Assembly (NCBI RefSeq): GCF_043195095.1
Contig: NZ_JBAFWN010000006.1
DNA: 64,000 nucleotides
Strand: one strand, 5' to 3'
Source of the DNA: NCEH01 sp043195095
Lineage (GTDB): Bacteria > Pseudomonadota > Alphaproteobacteria > Rhizobiales > Xanthobacteraceae
The position numbers and the translations under genes were made by a program. Positions within the stretch are counted from its first letter, which is position 1; each line of letters begins with the position of its first letter. The notes under the pieces were generated by a model, which saw only the letters and a program-made list of their open reading frames with translations, was not told where the DNA came from and made no database searches. Of this stretch, positions 15,948-25,065 are shown piece by piece.

Positions 15948-17385
15948 GAGCGAGCCTATCCCCCTGCGCATCCGCCATAACCGGGAGGGTCGATAGCTCG
16001 CCGTCGTTGTGGCGGAACTCGCCGTGGGGCGTTGTCGAAATCGGAGCGGCGTTGAGATGCAGCTCCGCGCGGAAGCCTCCCTCTGGACGGTTTTTCAGGG
16101 ACAGGCTCCCGCCGAGCCGCTTCGCCGCGAGGTCGGCGATCGCGAGCCCAAGGCCACTTCCCATCGCGGTCTTGTTGCGACCGCGATAGAACCTCTCGCA
16201 AACCTTGGGCAGTTCGTCTTCAGGTATTCCCGGTCCGCTGTCATCGATCGTCAGTGCGACGCCGTCGCCTTCAAGCCGCACTCCACAATGGACAGGGCTT
16301 TCAACGCGGGAATGCAGAACGGCATTTTCCATGAGATTCCGCGCCGCAAGCATGAACACTGACGGATCGATATCAAGATCTATGTCATGTAGTTTTTCGT
16401 CGATCTCGATGAGCGCGGCGCCCGGGTAGTGCTGGCGGATATCATCTGCCAGTCGGCTGGCCAATTTGCCCAAATTGACACGTTGATTGTCGCTGTCGGT
16501 CTCGCCCCTTTCGGCATTCGTCAGGTCGGTAAGCTGTCGCATCAGCCGAGACGTCCGGTCCACGCCGACCACTATCTGACGCAGGGCGTTCGAACGAATG
16601 CCCGGATCCTCGCTCCCGAGCGCCACCTGCGCCTGGGTCTTCAATCCGGCGATCGGCGTACGCAGCTCATGCGCTGCGAAGGCTGTAAAATCGCGCTCCC
16701 GTTCTCGGGCCGCATGCACCCGCCCGAAGAGACCGTTGAGCGAGCGGATGACCGGCTTGATCTCGGAAGGCGTGTCGACATCCGGTAGGGCGCTTAGATC
16801 GGAGGCGGACCGCGTCTCCAGCGCGTGAGCCATGTTGTTGAGGGGACCGAGACCTTTCCTGACGCTCAGCCAAATCAGCCCGGCTAGGATCGGCAAGATC
16901 AGCAATGCAGGCAGTGCCAGACCCCGGATCACATCGGCCACCAGCCGATCTCGAACGCGCATATTGTCTCCGACGAGGACTCGCATGCCGAGATCGGTGT
17001 TGACCACCGCATAGACGCGCCAAGTTTCGCCTCCGATAAGGGTCTCGGAAAATCCATCCCTGCCATCTGTCAAAGGTGTTGCGGGCGCCGCGTCGGAGCG
17101 CCCGACCAATGTTCCGTCAAGCGCCCAAATCTGGCACGAGAGCTGACGGTCGTAGGAAGCGTGGAGCGCCGGCTCGACAGTCGGTATCTGCGCGGCTCGC
17201 TTTGGGTCGATCTCCTGGCTGGTGATCAGCGAGCTGACCATGCGCGCCGCTTCGATCAGGCGCGCGTCGAGAACCCTCTCGACCTCGTGACGCGTGCTAA
17301 GATAAATCCAGACGATCGCCGACATCCAGATGACGCCAGTGGTGATCATCAGAATCATGAACAGCCGGCTGCGGATCGACCTCAT
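15937..17385 (-). CDS. Sensor histidine kinase, QseC/PmrB-like
   Basis: Membrane sensor kinase of 482 residues. The first membrane helix is near 8-28, a periplasmic sensor of ~125 residues follows, and the second helix is at about 153-175. HAMP comes next, then HisKA with the phosphoacceptor in FAAHELRTPIAGLKTQ. The ATPase domain has N-box NLMENAV, G1 DSGPGIP and G2 GSGLGLAI, all intact. The start overlaps the response-regulator stop by 4 bp, so the pair is one operon. The signal sensed is unknown; PmrB/QseC relatives respond to metals, pH or small molecules. Confidence 0.92.
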   Translation of the reverse strand: MRSIRSRLFMILMITTGVIWMSAIVWIYLSTRHEVERVLDARLIEAARMVSSLITSQEIDPKRAAQIPTVEPALHASYDRQLSCQIWALDGTLVGRSDAAPATPLTDGRDGFSETLIGGETWRVYAVVNTDLGMRVLVGDNMRVRDRLVADVIRGLALPALLILPILAGLIWLSVRKGLGPLNNMAHALETRSASDLSALPDVDTPSEIKPVIRSLNGLFGRVHAARERERDFTAFAAHELRTPIAGLKTQAQVALGSEDPGIRSNALRQIVVGVDRTSRLMRQLTDLTNAERGETDSDNQRVNLGKLASRLADDIRQHYPGAALIEIDEKLHDIDLDIDPSVFMLAARNLMENAVLHSRVESPVHCGVRLEGDGVALTIDDSGPGIPEDELPKVCERFYRGRNKTAMGSGLGLAIADLAAKRLGGSLSLKNRPEGGFRAELHLNAAPISTTPHGEFRHNDGELSTLPVMADAQGDRLAHER

Positions 17386-18047
17386 GCACTATCCTCCGCG
17401 AGCTTGTAACCCACCCCTCGCACTGTCTCGATGATACCGGGGCCGAGCTTCTGCCTGAGATTGTGGATGTGAACCTCGATCGTGTTACTCTCCACATCCT
17501 CCTGCCAGCCGTAGAGCCTTTCTTCGAGCTGCGATTTTGACAGGATCTGGCCGGGCCGATCCATCAAGGCGTGCAGGATGGAGAACTCGCGGCGCGAAAG
17601 GCGGACTGCCTCCCCACATTTCGAGACTGCCATGGTAGAAGGCTCCAGGCGAAGGTCCCGCCAGACCCTACAGGCAGACCCGCCCCCGTTACCCCGCCTC
17701 GTCAGGGCGCGCAGCCTCGCAGCGACTTCGTTCAGATCAAACGGCTTGCCGAGATAGTCGTCCGCGCCGGCATCCAGCCCGGCGATGCGGTCGGGCACGC
17801 TGTCACGCGCAGTCAGCAGCAGCACCGGCGTTGCGACCTGACGCCCACGGATCTCGCCGAGAACGTCCAGCCCCGATCCATCTGGTAGCATCAGGTCGAG
17901 AACGATCGCGTCGAAAGCGGAACTGCGCAAGGCGGCCGAAGCATCGGCGCAAGTGGCGACGGCGTCCACGGTGAAGCCGGCCAGACCCAGCCCAACCTGC
18001 AAGCCGTTCATCAACACCGCGTCGTCTTCGACCAACAATACTCTCAT
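17382..18047 (-). CDS. OmpR-family response regulator, QseB/PmrA-like
   Basis: About 221 residues from the ATG at 18047. A longer reading frame to 18095 would run into the CTTAAG box and is unlikely. The receiver domain contains VEDDA, the phospho-acceptor Asp in IVLDLMLPDGSG, and the Lys in DDYLGKPF. The C-terminal winged helix ends SNTIEVHIHNLRQKLG, followed by IETVRGVGYKL. A CTTAAG-N5-CTTAAG box begins 48 nt upstream of the start, suggesting autoregulation. This protein is the obvious candidate to bind the seven other boxes in the window. Confidence 0.92.
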   Translation of the reverse strand: MRVLLVEDDAVLMNGLQVGLGLAGFTVDAVATCADASAALRSSAFDAIVLDLMLPDGSGLDVLGEIRGRQVATPVLLLTARDSVPDRIAGLDAGADDYLGKPFDLNEVAARLRALTRRGNGGGSACRVWRDLRLEPSTMAVSKCGEAVRLSRREFSILHALMDRPGQILSKSQLEERLYGWQEDVESNTIEVHIHNLRQKLGPGIIETVRGVGYKLAEDSA

Positions 18048-18095
18048 GCGCACAATACCCCGGATGCTACAGAACAATGGAAATCCGGTGCCCAC

Positions 18096-18112
18096 CTTAA
18101 GCCAGCCTTAAG
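18096..18112. promoter_or_regulatory. Tandem CTTAAG box A (rr/hk operon and dsbA1)
   Basis: CTTAAG-CCAGC-CTTAAG, 11-bp period, embedded in a longer perfect inverted repeat (CCAC...GTGG flanks, 18093-18115). It lies in the divergent region, 48 nt from the response regulator and 69 nt from the DsbA-like gene. It matches the PmrA/BasR consensus HTTAAK-N5-HTTAAK known from enterobacteria. Confidence 0.75.
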
Positions 18113-18181
18113 GTGGCGGGCGTGGATCGCAGGCCGCACAGGCTTCGTCCTGTCAGATCCGAGGCCAAAAGGAGATCCTAC

Positions 18182-18823
18182 ATGCCAGCTATCACGCGCC
18201 GCGACGCCGTGCTTGCCATCGGCGGCGCCGTATTGACCATTCCTCTCATAGGTCGCGCGTCGTTTGCGCAGGCGGCCGATGACGTCTCCAAGGAGATGAT
18301 TCTCAACGACCCTGCCGCACCGACGGCTGGCAATCCCAAAGGCGACGTGACGATCGTCGCCTTCCTCGACTACAATTGCCCATTCTGCAAAAAGTCCGCC
18401 CCCGACCTCGACCGCATCGTCAAGGAGGATGGCAAGATCAGGCTCGTCTACAAAGACTGGCCTGTCATCCGTCCAACTTCGATCGATGGGGCCATGATGG
18501 CGCTCGCTGCCAAATATCAGGGCAAATACGATGTCGCGCATCACGCCCTGATGGGGATCCCCGGCGTGGGCGTTCCCAAAGACAAGATGCGGCAGGGACT
18601 TCAGGCAGCCGGACTCGATATGGCTCGCCTGGATGCCGACATGAAAAATAGGTCGACGGAGATTCAAACCATCATCCAGCGAAATATGGCTCAGGCCGAC
18701 GCCATCGGCTTCTCGGGCACGCCAGCCTACCTCGTCGGACCGTTCCAGACGTCGACGCTGGACTATCAGGGGTTCAAGCAGGTCGTGTCGGACGCACGTA
18801 AGAAGCAGGCGGAAGGCAAGTGA
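18182..18823 (+). CDS. DsbA-family thiol:disulfide protein 1
   Basis: Periplasmic thioredoxin-fold protein, 213 residues. The signal peptide is twin-arginine-like (TRRDAVLAIGGAVLTIPLIG). The active site is Cys66-Pro-Phe-Cys69, and the cis-proline loop is GTPAYLVG. The start at 18182 has a clear AAAAGGAG. It probably oxidises or isomerises periplasmic thiols, but which direction is not clear from sequence. It is divergent from the response regulator and shares box A with it. It is paralogous to the protein at 29095. Confidence 0.9.
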   Translation: MPAITRRDAVLAIGGAVLTIPLIGRASFAQAADDVSKEMILNDPAAPTAGNPKGDVTIVAFLDYNCPFCKKSAPDLDRIVKEDGKIRLVYKDWPVIRPTSIDGAMMALAAKYQGKYDVAHHALMGIPGVGVPKDKMRQGLQAAGLDMARLDADMKNRSTEIQTIIQRNMAQADAIGFSGTPAYLVGPFQTSTLDYQGFKQVVSDARKKQAEGK

Positions 18824-18836
18824 GAGGGCCACGGTC

Positions 18837-20081
18837 TCACCAGCCTCGCTCACGATGCCTGATGTCGATCGTGCCGCCCTTCAGCATATGAGACCAGTAC
18901 AGCCAGGGCAGGAGCTTCGTTTTCAAGTACCACATGCTCTTGCGGGGCACGCGGGGATCGAGCGGAAAACTCGGCGTCACCTTGCCGCCATAGGCAAACT
19001 CGGCAAGCACGATCTTGCCGAGCGCCACCGTTAGCGGGCAGGACCCGTAACCGTCATATGTCTTGGGCAAGGCCTTGTCCTGCATGGCGGCCAACAGATT
19101 GGCAACCACGACGGGGGACTGGAGCCGGACGGCTGCCGCCGTCTTGGCATTCGAGGTCGACGCCGCATCGCCGAGCGAGAACACGTTCGGATAGCGGGCG
19201 TGGCGCAGCGTTGCCGGATCGACCTCGATCCAGCCCGCCGCATTGGCCAGCGGGCTTTCCCGCACGACATCGAGTCCCGTCTGCGGCGGGACGACATGGA
19301 TCATGTCGAAGCGCATCTCGACGTCGCGCGACACACCCTCCTTGTCGGTGACGGAAAACAGCGCCGCTTTCGCCGGACCGTTGATGGCGATCAGGTTGTG
19401 CCGGTAGCAGACGTCGATCCCGTAATCGTCGACGGCTTTTTGCAGGGGAGGAACGAAGAAGGGAACGCCGAACAGCGCGTCTCCGGCGAGGCAGAATTTC
19501 AGCGTCGAACTGTCGAGCCTGCCGCGCCGGCGCAGATGATCGGCCATCATGTACATGATCTTCTGGGGCGCACCGGCGCATTTGATCGGCATCGCCGGCT
19601 GGGAGAACAGCGCCGTCCCGCCCTGAAACTCCTGGATGAGGCGCCATGTGTATTCGGCCGTGTCTGCGCGGTAGTTGCTGCACACGCCATTCTTGCCCAG
19701 CGTTTCCTTCAGCCCCTGGATCGCGTCCCAGTCGATTTTCAGACCGGGGCAGGCGACGAGATAGTCGTATCCGAGCGATCGACCATCACTCAGCCTGACA
19801 AGGTTGTTGTCGGGGTCGAAGGCGCTGACCGCCGCCTTGATCCACGTCACGCCCTTTGGGATCAGCGTTCGCTCCTCGCGTTCGGTTTGCCGGCGCGTAA
19901 AGACGCCCACGCCGACCATTGTCCAGCCAGGCTGATAGGAATGCGAGTCGGAAGGCTCGACGATCGCAACGTCCAGCTTCGCATCATGGCGCTTGAGCTC
20001 GGCCGCCACTGTGATGCCGGCTGCCCCGCCGCCGACAATAACGATCCTGTGTTTCAGATTCAGTGCTTGAGCGGCTTCCAT
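18837..20081 (-). CDS. sqr: Sulfide:quinone oxidoreductase
   Basis: Peripheral membrane flavoprotein of 414 residues that oxidises sulfide to persulfide or polysulfide and reduces quinone. The N-terminal FAD site is RIVIVGGGAAGITVAAEL. The two cysteines expected of the short (type II) SQR group are in PIKCAGAPQKIMYM and YGSCPLTVALGK, and a second nucleotide motif is NVFSLGDAAST. The C-terminus carries hydrophobic and aromatic membrane-binding segments (WYLKTKLLPWLYWSHML). It is divergent from the persulfide dioxygenase gene across an 83-bp region with a strong inverted repeat. Confidence 0.88.
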   Translation of the reverse strand: MEAAQALNLKHRIVIVGGGAAGITVAAELKRHDAKLDVAIVEPSDSHSYQPGWTMVGVGVFTRRQTEREERTLIPKGVTWIKAAVSAFDPDNNLVRLSDGRSLGYDYLVACPGLKIDWDAIQGLKETLGKNGVCSNYRADTAEYTWRLIQEFQGGTALFSQPAMPIKCAGAPQKIMYMMADHLRRRGRLDSSTLKFCLAGDALFGVPFFVPPLQKAVDDYGIDVCYRHNLIAINGPAKAALFSVTDKEGVSRDVEMRFDMIHVVPPQTGLDVVRESPLANAAGWIEVDPATLRHARYPNVFSLGDAASTSNAKTAAAVRLQSPVVVANLLAAMQDKALPKTYDGYGSCPLTVALGKIVLAEFAYGGKVTPSFPLDPRVPRKSMWYLKTKLLPWLYWSHMLKGGTIDIRHRERGW

Positions 20082-20100
20082 GGCATTCCTCCCACTTGCA

Positions 20101-20136
20101 GAATTACATATCTGGTTTTATGTAAGTATGTAATTC
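20101..20136. promoter_or_regulatory. Palindromic operator between sqr and blh
   Basis: Nested perfect inverted repeats: TTACATA-N8-TATGTAA (20104-20125) and GAATTACATA-N16-TATGTAATTC (20101-20136). AT-rich palindromes of this size between sqr and blh genes are typical of BigR/SqrR-type ArsR operators. No regulator gene is adjacent. The nearest ArsR gene is at 50143-50538, and its own promoter region carries TTACATA repeats. Confidence 0.7.
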
Positions 20137-20164
20137 ATATTGACAAGCGTCAAGGAGCCGTCCC

Positions 20165-21466
20165 ATGAAACCGATACCGGTCACGCAGAAATTTTCCGTC
20201 GCGGGGCAGCTTCAGCCCGAGGACTTTGCCGAACTTGCCCGTAGTGGGTTCAAGACGATCATCAACAATCGACCGGATGGCGAGGAAAGTTCGCAGCCTG
20301 GATCGGCGGCAGAAGAAGAGGCGGCCAGAGCGGCAGGTCTCGACTATGTCTTCATCCCGGTAACCAGCAGCAATATGCGGCCGGAAGACGTGCGGCGCTT
20401 CGCGGAGACGATCGTCGCCTCCGACGGTCCGGTGCTCGCCCACTGCCGATCCGGTGCGCGCTCCTTCTATATGTGGGTGTTGGCCGGAGATGCCGACGTC
20501 GAAGGGTTCAGCGACGACAAGCTGATAGCCGTCGCCGGTAAGCTAGGCATTGCGCCCGACAATGCCCGTGACTGGCTGGCCGCCCATCGGCACGTCGGCA
20601 AGCCGGAGGTCAAAGGGTTTTACGAAGAGCGGACCGGCAGCATTCAATATGTCGTCACCGACCCCGCGACGAAGAAATGCGCGATCATCGACCCGGTACT
20701 CGATTATGACGAGAAGTCCGGATCGACCAGTACCGCGCAGGCCGACAGAATCCTCGCCTACATCAAGGAGCGGGGCCTTAACGTCGAATGGATCCTCGAC
20801 ACCCACCCCCATGCCGACCACTTCTCCGCCGCCTGCTACCTCAAGGAGAAGACCCGAGCTCCAACAGCGATCGGCGCGCATGTCGTCGATGTGCAGAAAC
20901 TGTGGAAGGGAATCTACAACTGGCCGGATTTTCCCGCCGATGGTCATCAGTGGGACCGGTTATTCTTCGCGGACGATACCTTCAAGGTCGGCGCGCTCGA
21001 CGCGAGAGTGATGTTCTCGCCGGGACACACGCTCGCCTCGATCACCTATGTCATCGGCGACGCAGCTTTCGTCCACGACACCCTGTTCATGCCGGACTCT
21101 GGAACTGCACGCGCGGATTTCCCTGGCGGCAGCGCAAAAGCGCTCTGGAAGTCCATTCAGGACATTCTCGCCCTTTCGGACGAGACCCGAGTCTTCACCG
21201 GTCACGACTACCAGCCTGACGGCCGCCAGCCGCGGTGGGAGAGCACGGTCGGCGAGCAGAAGAAGTTCAATCCGCACATTGCCGGTCAGACCGAGGAGAG
21301 CTTCGTCAAACTGCGCAAGGAGCGCGACGCGACCCTGCCGATGCCGAAGCTCATCCTGCATGCGTTGCAGGTGAACATCAACGGCGGCCAGCTTCCCGAA
21401 CCCGAAGATAACGGCAAGCGTTACCTGAAAATTCCGCTCAACGCGCTTGAGAGGGCAGTATGGTGA
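20165..21466 (+). CDS. blh: Persulfide dioxygenase / beta-lactamase-like hydrolase with DUF442 domain
   Basis: A 433-residue fusion. Residues ~1-110 form a DUF442/rhodanese-like phosphatase fold whose active-site loop is AHCRSGARS. The rest is an ETHE1-type metallo-beta-lactamase with the metal motif DTHPHADHFSAA, then MFSPGHTLAS and FTGHDY. It should oxidise the persulfide made by SQR to sulfite. This arrangement matches Blh of the bigR operons of Agrobacterium and Xylella. The ribosome site is AAGGAG. It heads a tight operon with two YeeE genes and a TauE gene. Confidence 0.9.
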   Translation: MKPIPVTQKFSVAGQLQPEDFAELARSGFKTIINNRPDGEESSQPGSAAEEEAARAAGLDYVFIPVTSSNMRPEDVRRFAETIVASDGPVLAHCRSGARSFYMWVLAGDADVEGFSDDKLIAVAGKLGIAPDNARDWLAAHRHVGKPEVKGFYEERTGSIQYVVTDPATKKCAIIDPVLDYDEKSGSTSTAQADRILAYIKERGLNVEWILDTHPHADHFSAACYLKEKTRAPTAIGAHVVDVQKLWKGIYNWPDFPADGHQWDRLFFADDTFKVGALDARVMFSPGHTLASITYVIGDAAFVHDTLFMPDSGTARADFPGGSAKALWKSIQDILALSDETRVFTGHDYQPDGRQPRWESTVGEQKKFNPHIAGQTEESFVKLRKERDATLPMPKLILHALQVNINGGQLPEPEDNGKRYLKIPLNALERAVW

Positions 21467-21885
21467 TGGACGCCTATCTCGCTCCCGTGGCCGGCGGCGC
21501 ACTGATCGGCCTTTCGGCCAGCCTCCTCATGCTGCTCAATGGCCGCATCGCCGGAATCAGCGGCATCGTCGGCGGGCTGCTCGGCCATCGCGGCGAGCGC
21601 TTCGGCCATGACATTGCCTTCGTCGCCGGCCTTCTTCTCGGCCCGCTGACCTACCTCACCATGTTCGGCAATGCGCCGCAGGTCGTGGTGACTGCGTCCT
21701 GGCCGCTTTTGATCGTCGCTGGTCTGCTCGTCGGCTTCGGTACGCGCATGGGCTCCGGCTGCACCTCCGGACATGGCATTTCGGGCCTGGCCCGGCTGTC
21801 GCCCCGGTCCTTCGCTGCTGTGATTACGTTTCTTGTGACGGCGGTCCTCACCGTTCTCGCGATGCGGCTCGGAGGCTGGCTATGA
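21460..21885 (+). CDS. YeeE/YedE family transporter, first half
   Basis: Membrane protein of 141 residues. YeeE proteins take up thiosulfate or related sulfur compounds in bacteria. The family signature GTRMGSGCTSGHGISGLARLS, with its conserved cysteine, is present. The ATG at 21460 overlaps the blh stop, and the gene overlaps the next one by 4 bp. The two half-size YeeE genes together would equal one full-length YeeE, as in BigR operons. Confidence 0.88.
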   Translation: MVMDAYLAPVAGGALIGLSASLLMLLNGRIAGISGIVGGLLGHRGERFGHDIAFVAGLLLGPLTYLTMFGNAPQVVVTASWPLLIVAGLLVGFGTRMGSGCTSGHGISGLARLSPRSFAAVITFLVTAVLTVLAMRLGGWL

Positions 21886-22310
21886 CCGCTATGCTGCGTA
21901 TCCTGACCAGTCTTGCCGCCGGCCTGCTCTTCGGGCTCGGCCTCGCCATTTCCGGCCTCCTCAATCCTGCCAAGGTGAAGGCCTTCCTCGACATCACAGG
22001 CGCCTGGGACCCGAGCCTGATATTCGTTCTCGGCGCGGGCGTCGTCGTCGCCTTCATCGGTTACAGGATCGCCTTTGCGATCAACAAGCCGCTGCTCGAC
22101 TCACAGCTCCATCTGCCGACCAAGACCCGCATCGACAGTCCGCTCATCATCGGCTCGGCGATTTTCGGCGTCGGGTGGGGTTTGGCCGGGTTCTGCCCGG
22201 GTCCTGCGATTGCGTCACTCTCGCTTGGCCTGCTCCCCGCAGTCATCTTCGCCGTCGCCATGTTCATCGGAATGGTCACCCATGATCGATTCCTGGCCGG
22301 CAAGGGGTAA
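21882..22310 (+). CDS. YeeE/YedE family transporter, second half (DUF6691-like)
   Basis: Membrane protein of 142 residues with about four helices. The matching half-signature GVGWGLAGFCPGPAIASLS carries the conserved cysteine. It overlaps the previous YeeE gene (ATGA) and precedes tauE by 3 bp. It probably forms a heteromeric sulfur-compound channel with the upstream partner. Confidence 0.88.
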   Translation: MTAMLRILTSLAAGLLFGLGLAISGLLNPAKVKAFLDITGAWDPSLIFVLGAGVVVAFIGYRIAFAINKPLLDSQLHLPTKTRIDSPLIIGSAIFGVGWGLAGFCPGPAIASLSLGLLPAVIFAVAMFIGMVTHDRFLAGKG

Positions 22311-22313
22311 GCC

Positions 22314-23093
22314 ATGCTTGCCAATATCGGCCCGGCGCTCGCTTCGGGCGCCCTCGTCGGCTTTTCCCTCGGTCTCGTCGGCGGCGGCGGCTCGATCCTG
22401 GCCACGCCGTTGCTGCTCTACGTGGTCGGAGTGACCCAACCGCATATCGCCATAGGGACCAGCGCGCTTGCTGTTTCCGTCAACGCCTTTGCCAATCTCA
22501 TCGGCCATGCGAAGAGCGGCAATGTCCGCTGGCGCTGCGCGATCGTCTTCGCCGGGGTCGGAACGCTCGGTGCGTTTGCCGGCTCGACTCTCGGCAAACT
22601 CGTCGACGGTCAGCGGCTGCTTTTCTTGTTTGGCCTGCTGATGATCCTCGTCGGCATCCTGATGCTGCGACCGCGTAAGCCCGGCGCCGCTCTGGAGCGT
22701 CCTGCGGATCTGCGTACCTGCCTCATCACGGCCGCCGTCGCATTTGCCGCCGGGTCGGCATCCGGCTTCTTCGGGATTGGCGGCGGCTTCCTGATCGTAC
22801 CCGCACTCATTCTGGCAACCGGCATGCCGATGATCAATGCAATCGGCTCTTCACTCCTGGCGGTCGGCAGCTTCGGGCTTGCCACCGCGCTCAACTATGC
22901 CGCTTCCGGCCTCGTCGATTGGCCCATTGCCTTTGAGTTTATTGCGGGAGGGATTGCAGGCGGTATCGCCGGCATGATGCTCGCCAATCGCCTGTCGACC
23001 GGCAAGAACACCCTGAACCGGATTTTCGCGGGCCTGATCTTTGTTGTCGCGGCCTATGTGCTTTACCGCAGCGCTGGCACCTTCATGACGTGA
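22314..23093 (+). CDS. TauE/SafE family sulfite exporter
   Basis: Eight-helix membrane protein of 259 residues. It has the duplicated glycine-rich signatures GLVGGGGSILATPLLLYVVG and SGFFGIGGGFLIVPALILATG of the TauE/SafE family. In bigR-type operons it is thought to export sulfite made by the dioxygenase. It is co-transcribed with blh and the two YeeE genes. Confidence 0.9.
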   Translation: MLANIGPALASGALVGFSLGLVGGGGSILATPLLLYVVGVTQPHIAIGTSALAVSVNAFANLIGHAKSGNVRWRCAIVFAGVGTLGAFAGSTLGKLVDGQRLLFLFGLLMILVGILMLRPRKPGAALERPADLRTCLITAAVAFAAGSASGFFGIGGGFLIVPALILATGMPMINAIGSSLLAVGSFGLATALNYAASGLVDWPIAFEFIAGGIAGGIAGMMLANRLSTGKNTLNRIFAGLIFVVAAYVLYRSAGTFMT

Positions 23094-23164
23094 TTTAATT
23101 TCGTATTTTCGCAGCGCTCAGCGGTTTGGAACTGCGCAGCACAGATTTAACACAGGAGATGGCT

Positions 23165-23506
23165 ATGATCGAAGACTGGAAGAAACTCATTGAGAACATG
23201 AATGGCGGCGTAAAGTCCCTCCGGCAGGATGCGCCCGATGTGATGAAGGCTTTCAGCGACATGTCACGGGCGGCCCATGGTGGGCAAGCGCTCGACCAGA
23301 CAACGAAGGAGTTGATTGCGCTCGCCATTGGCGTCGCGACGCGGTGCCAGCCTTGCATCGCTTACCATGCCGAAGGTGCAGTCAAATCTGGCGCGAGCCG
23401 TGAACAGATCAGCGAGACCTTGGCCATGGCTGTCTATATGGGAGCAGGACCGTCCGTCATGTACGCCGCCCAGGCCCTTGAGGCCTGTGATCAACTTGCA
23501 AAATAG
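23165..23506 (+). CDS. Carboxymuconolactone decarboxylase / AhpD-like protein
   Basis: A 113-residue CMD-family protein. The AhpD-type redox motif CQPCIAYHAEGAVKSGAS contains the CxxC and the downstream histidine. A peroxide or thiol-related role is likely. The start at 23165 gives the correct distance to CAGGAG; the ATG at 23159 is too close to it. It sits ~70 bp after tauE and may be the tail of the sulfide operon or a separate unit. Confidence 0.82.
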   Translation: MIEDWKKLIENMNGGVKSLRQDAPDVMKAFSDMSRAAHGGQALDQTTKELIALAIGVATRCQPCIAYHAEGAVKSGASREQISETLAMAVYMGAGPSVMYAAQALEACDQLAK

Positions 23507-23547
23507 AGATACTTTGCCGATTGCTGAATGGACGTGCTGCGGAACAA

Positions 23548-24012
23548 CTACCCCTGTGACGCTTTTGGAAATCGTGCGGATCGCTTGACGACACCATAGG
23601 CAAAGCTGGTGTCGATGGAAGCGATACCCTCGATCATGTGCAGCCTGGAACGCACGAAATTCTCGTAATCCTGCAAGCTTTCGACGAGGACGCGCAGGAG
23701 ATAGTCGGCATCGCCGGTCATGACATAGCAATCGACGATCGCGTCGATGTCGCGGATGCGTTGCTCAAAAGCTTTGACCACGTCCTGACGGTGGCGCTCG
23801 ATCCTGATCCTGACGAACGCCGTGATCGGAAGGCCGTAGGCCACTTCGTCCACCAAAGCTGTGTACCCACGAATGACGCCCTCGTCTTCGAGGATGCGCA
23901 AACGTCTCAGGCAAGGGGAAGGTGACAGGTTCACCTTCTCCGACAGCTCCTGGTTTGTGAGCCGTCCGTTGTCCTGGAGCGCGGCGATAATCTGGCGATC
24001 CTTCTCGTCCAT
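23548..24012 (-). CDS. Lrp/AsnC family regulator
   Basis: A 154-residue feast/famine regulator. The N-terminal helix-turn-helix is DRQIIAALQDNGRLTNQELSEKV...CLRRLRILE, and the C-terminal RAM ligand-binding domain follows. The ATG at 24012 is chosen because the protein then begins MDEKDRQI, the family's usual start. It is divergent from an EamA transporter gene, which it probably regulates in response to an amino acid. Confidence 0.9.
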   Translation of the reverse strand: MDEKDRQIIAALQDNGRLTNQELSEKVNLSPSPCLRRLRILEDEGVIRGYTALVDEVAYGLPITAFVRIRIERHRQDVVKAFEQRIRDIDAIVDCYVMTGDADYLLRVLVESLQDYENFVRSRLHMIEGIASIDTSFAYGVVKRSARFPKASQG

Positions 24013-24111
24013 GAATTTACTCCAGCACTGGCAGATGCTGCCACAAATAAGCTTCCAGCGGGCAGAAATAGCAAGAAACCGCCTTTGGCGCCATGCCATT
24101 CTGCTGGAAAC

Positions 24112-25047
24112 ATGGAACGCCCGCTAATGTCTGTCGCAGCCTTGAAAGAAGATGAACTATCGCCATTGAAGCCCGTGAAGTCGGAGATGGTCGTCGGCTA
24201 TCTCGCCATCGCTGTGGCGGTGACGGTCTGGGCCGGCTTTGCCCTGTCCATCCGGGCCATTGGAGCTTCTCCCCTTGCGACCGCTGACGTCGCATTGATC
24301 CGGTTCGGGATTCCCACATTACTCCTGTTGCCAATGCTCCCCGCGCGATGGCGCGCCCTACGCTCCATTCGTTGGAGCGACGCGCTGATGGTGCTGGCAG
24401 GTGCTGGCCTGCCTTTCTTTTGGATCGCCGCTGCGGGTGGAGCCGAAACCTCGGCTGCGCATGTCGGCGCACTCATCGCCGGCACCGTTCCGGTGTCGGT
24501 CGCGTTGCTTGGCTACCTCTTGAACAGAACGAGGATTTCTCCTCGCCAGCGAAGCGGACTTCTCGTTATCGCATTAGGTGTCATCGCCCTCGTGGCCGCG
24601 CACTCGCAGTCCAGCCATGGCAACATCTGGAAAGGAGCCACGCTGTTACTGATCGGCAGCCTCCTGTGGGCGGCCTATACGATCGGCCTGAGGCGTACCC
24701 GGCTGGACGCCGTCGGCTGCACCCTGCTGCTCACGCTGCCATCGTTCGCGGTGCTCCTGGCGCTACTCTCGGCGGGCGCGGTGACCACGCATCTTGGCCA
24801 TTTCAGCTTTGCCGATGCATTGCCTTTCCTTCTCGTGCAGGGTCTTGGCGTCGGCGTCGTGGCCAGCCTGACATATGCCGCCGCCATTTCCCGCGTGGGT
24901 CCCGCGCGAAGCGCGGTGATCGGCTCGCTTGCCCCGGCACTCGCTACGATCGGCGCTGTCCCTCTTCTCGGCGAAGCTCTGACACCGGCCATCGGTCTTG
25001 GCGTGGCCGCCATCACCGTCGGCGTCATCATCGCCAATCGCCCCTGA
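24112..25047 (+). CDS. EamA/DMT family exporter
   Basis: Ten-helix membrane transporter of ~311 residues with two EamA repeats. It probably exports an amino acid or metabolite. Several starts are possible (24085, 24112, 24127) and none has a strong ribosome site. It is divergent from the Lrp gene and 18 bp upstream of an aminotransferase, so the three genes look like one amino-acid module. Confidence 0.85.
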   Translation: MERPLMSVAALKEDELSPLKPVKSEMVVGYLAIAVAVTVWAGFALSIRAIGASPLATADVALIRFGIPTLLLLPMLPARWRALRSIRWSDALMVLAGAGLPFFWIAAAGGAETSAAHVGALIAGTVPVSVALLGYLLNRTRISPRQRSGLLVIALGVIALVAAHSQSSHGNIWKGATLLLIGSLLWAAYTIGLRRTRLDAVGCTLLLTLPSFAVLLALLSAGAVTTHLGHFSFADALPFLLVQGLGVGVVASLTYAAAISRVGPARSAVIGSLAPALATIGAVPLLGEALTPAIGLGVAAITVGVIIANRP

Positions 25048-25065
25048 TCTGAAGGTTTTTTCGCC

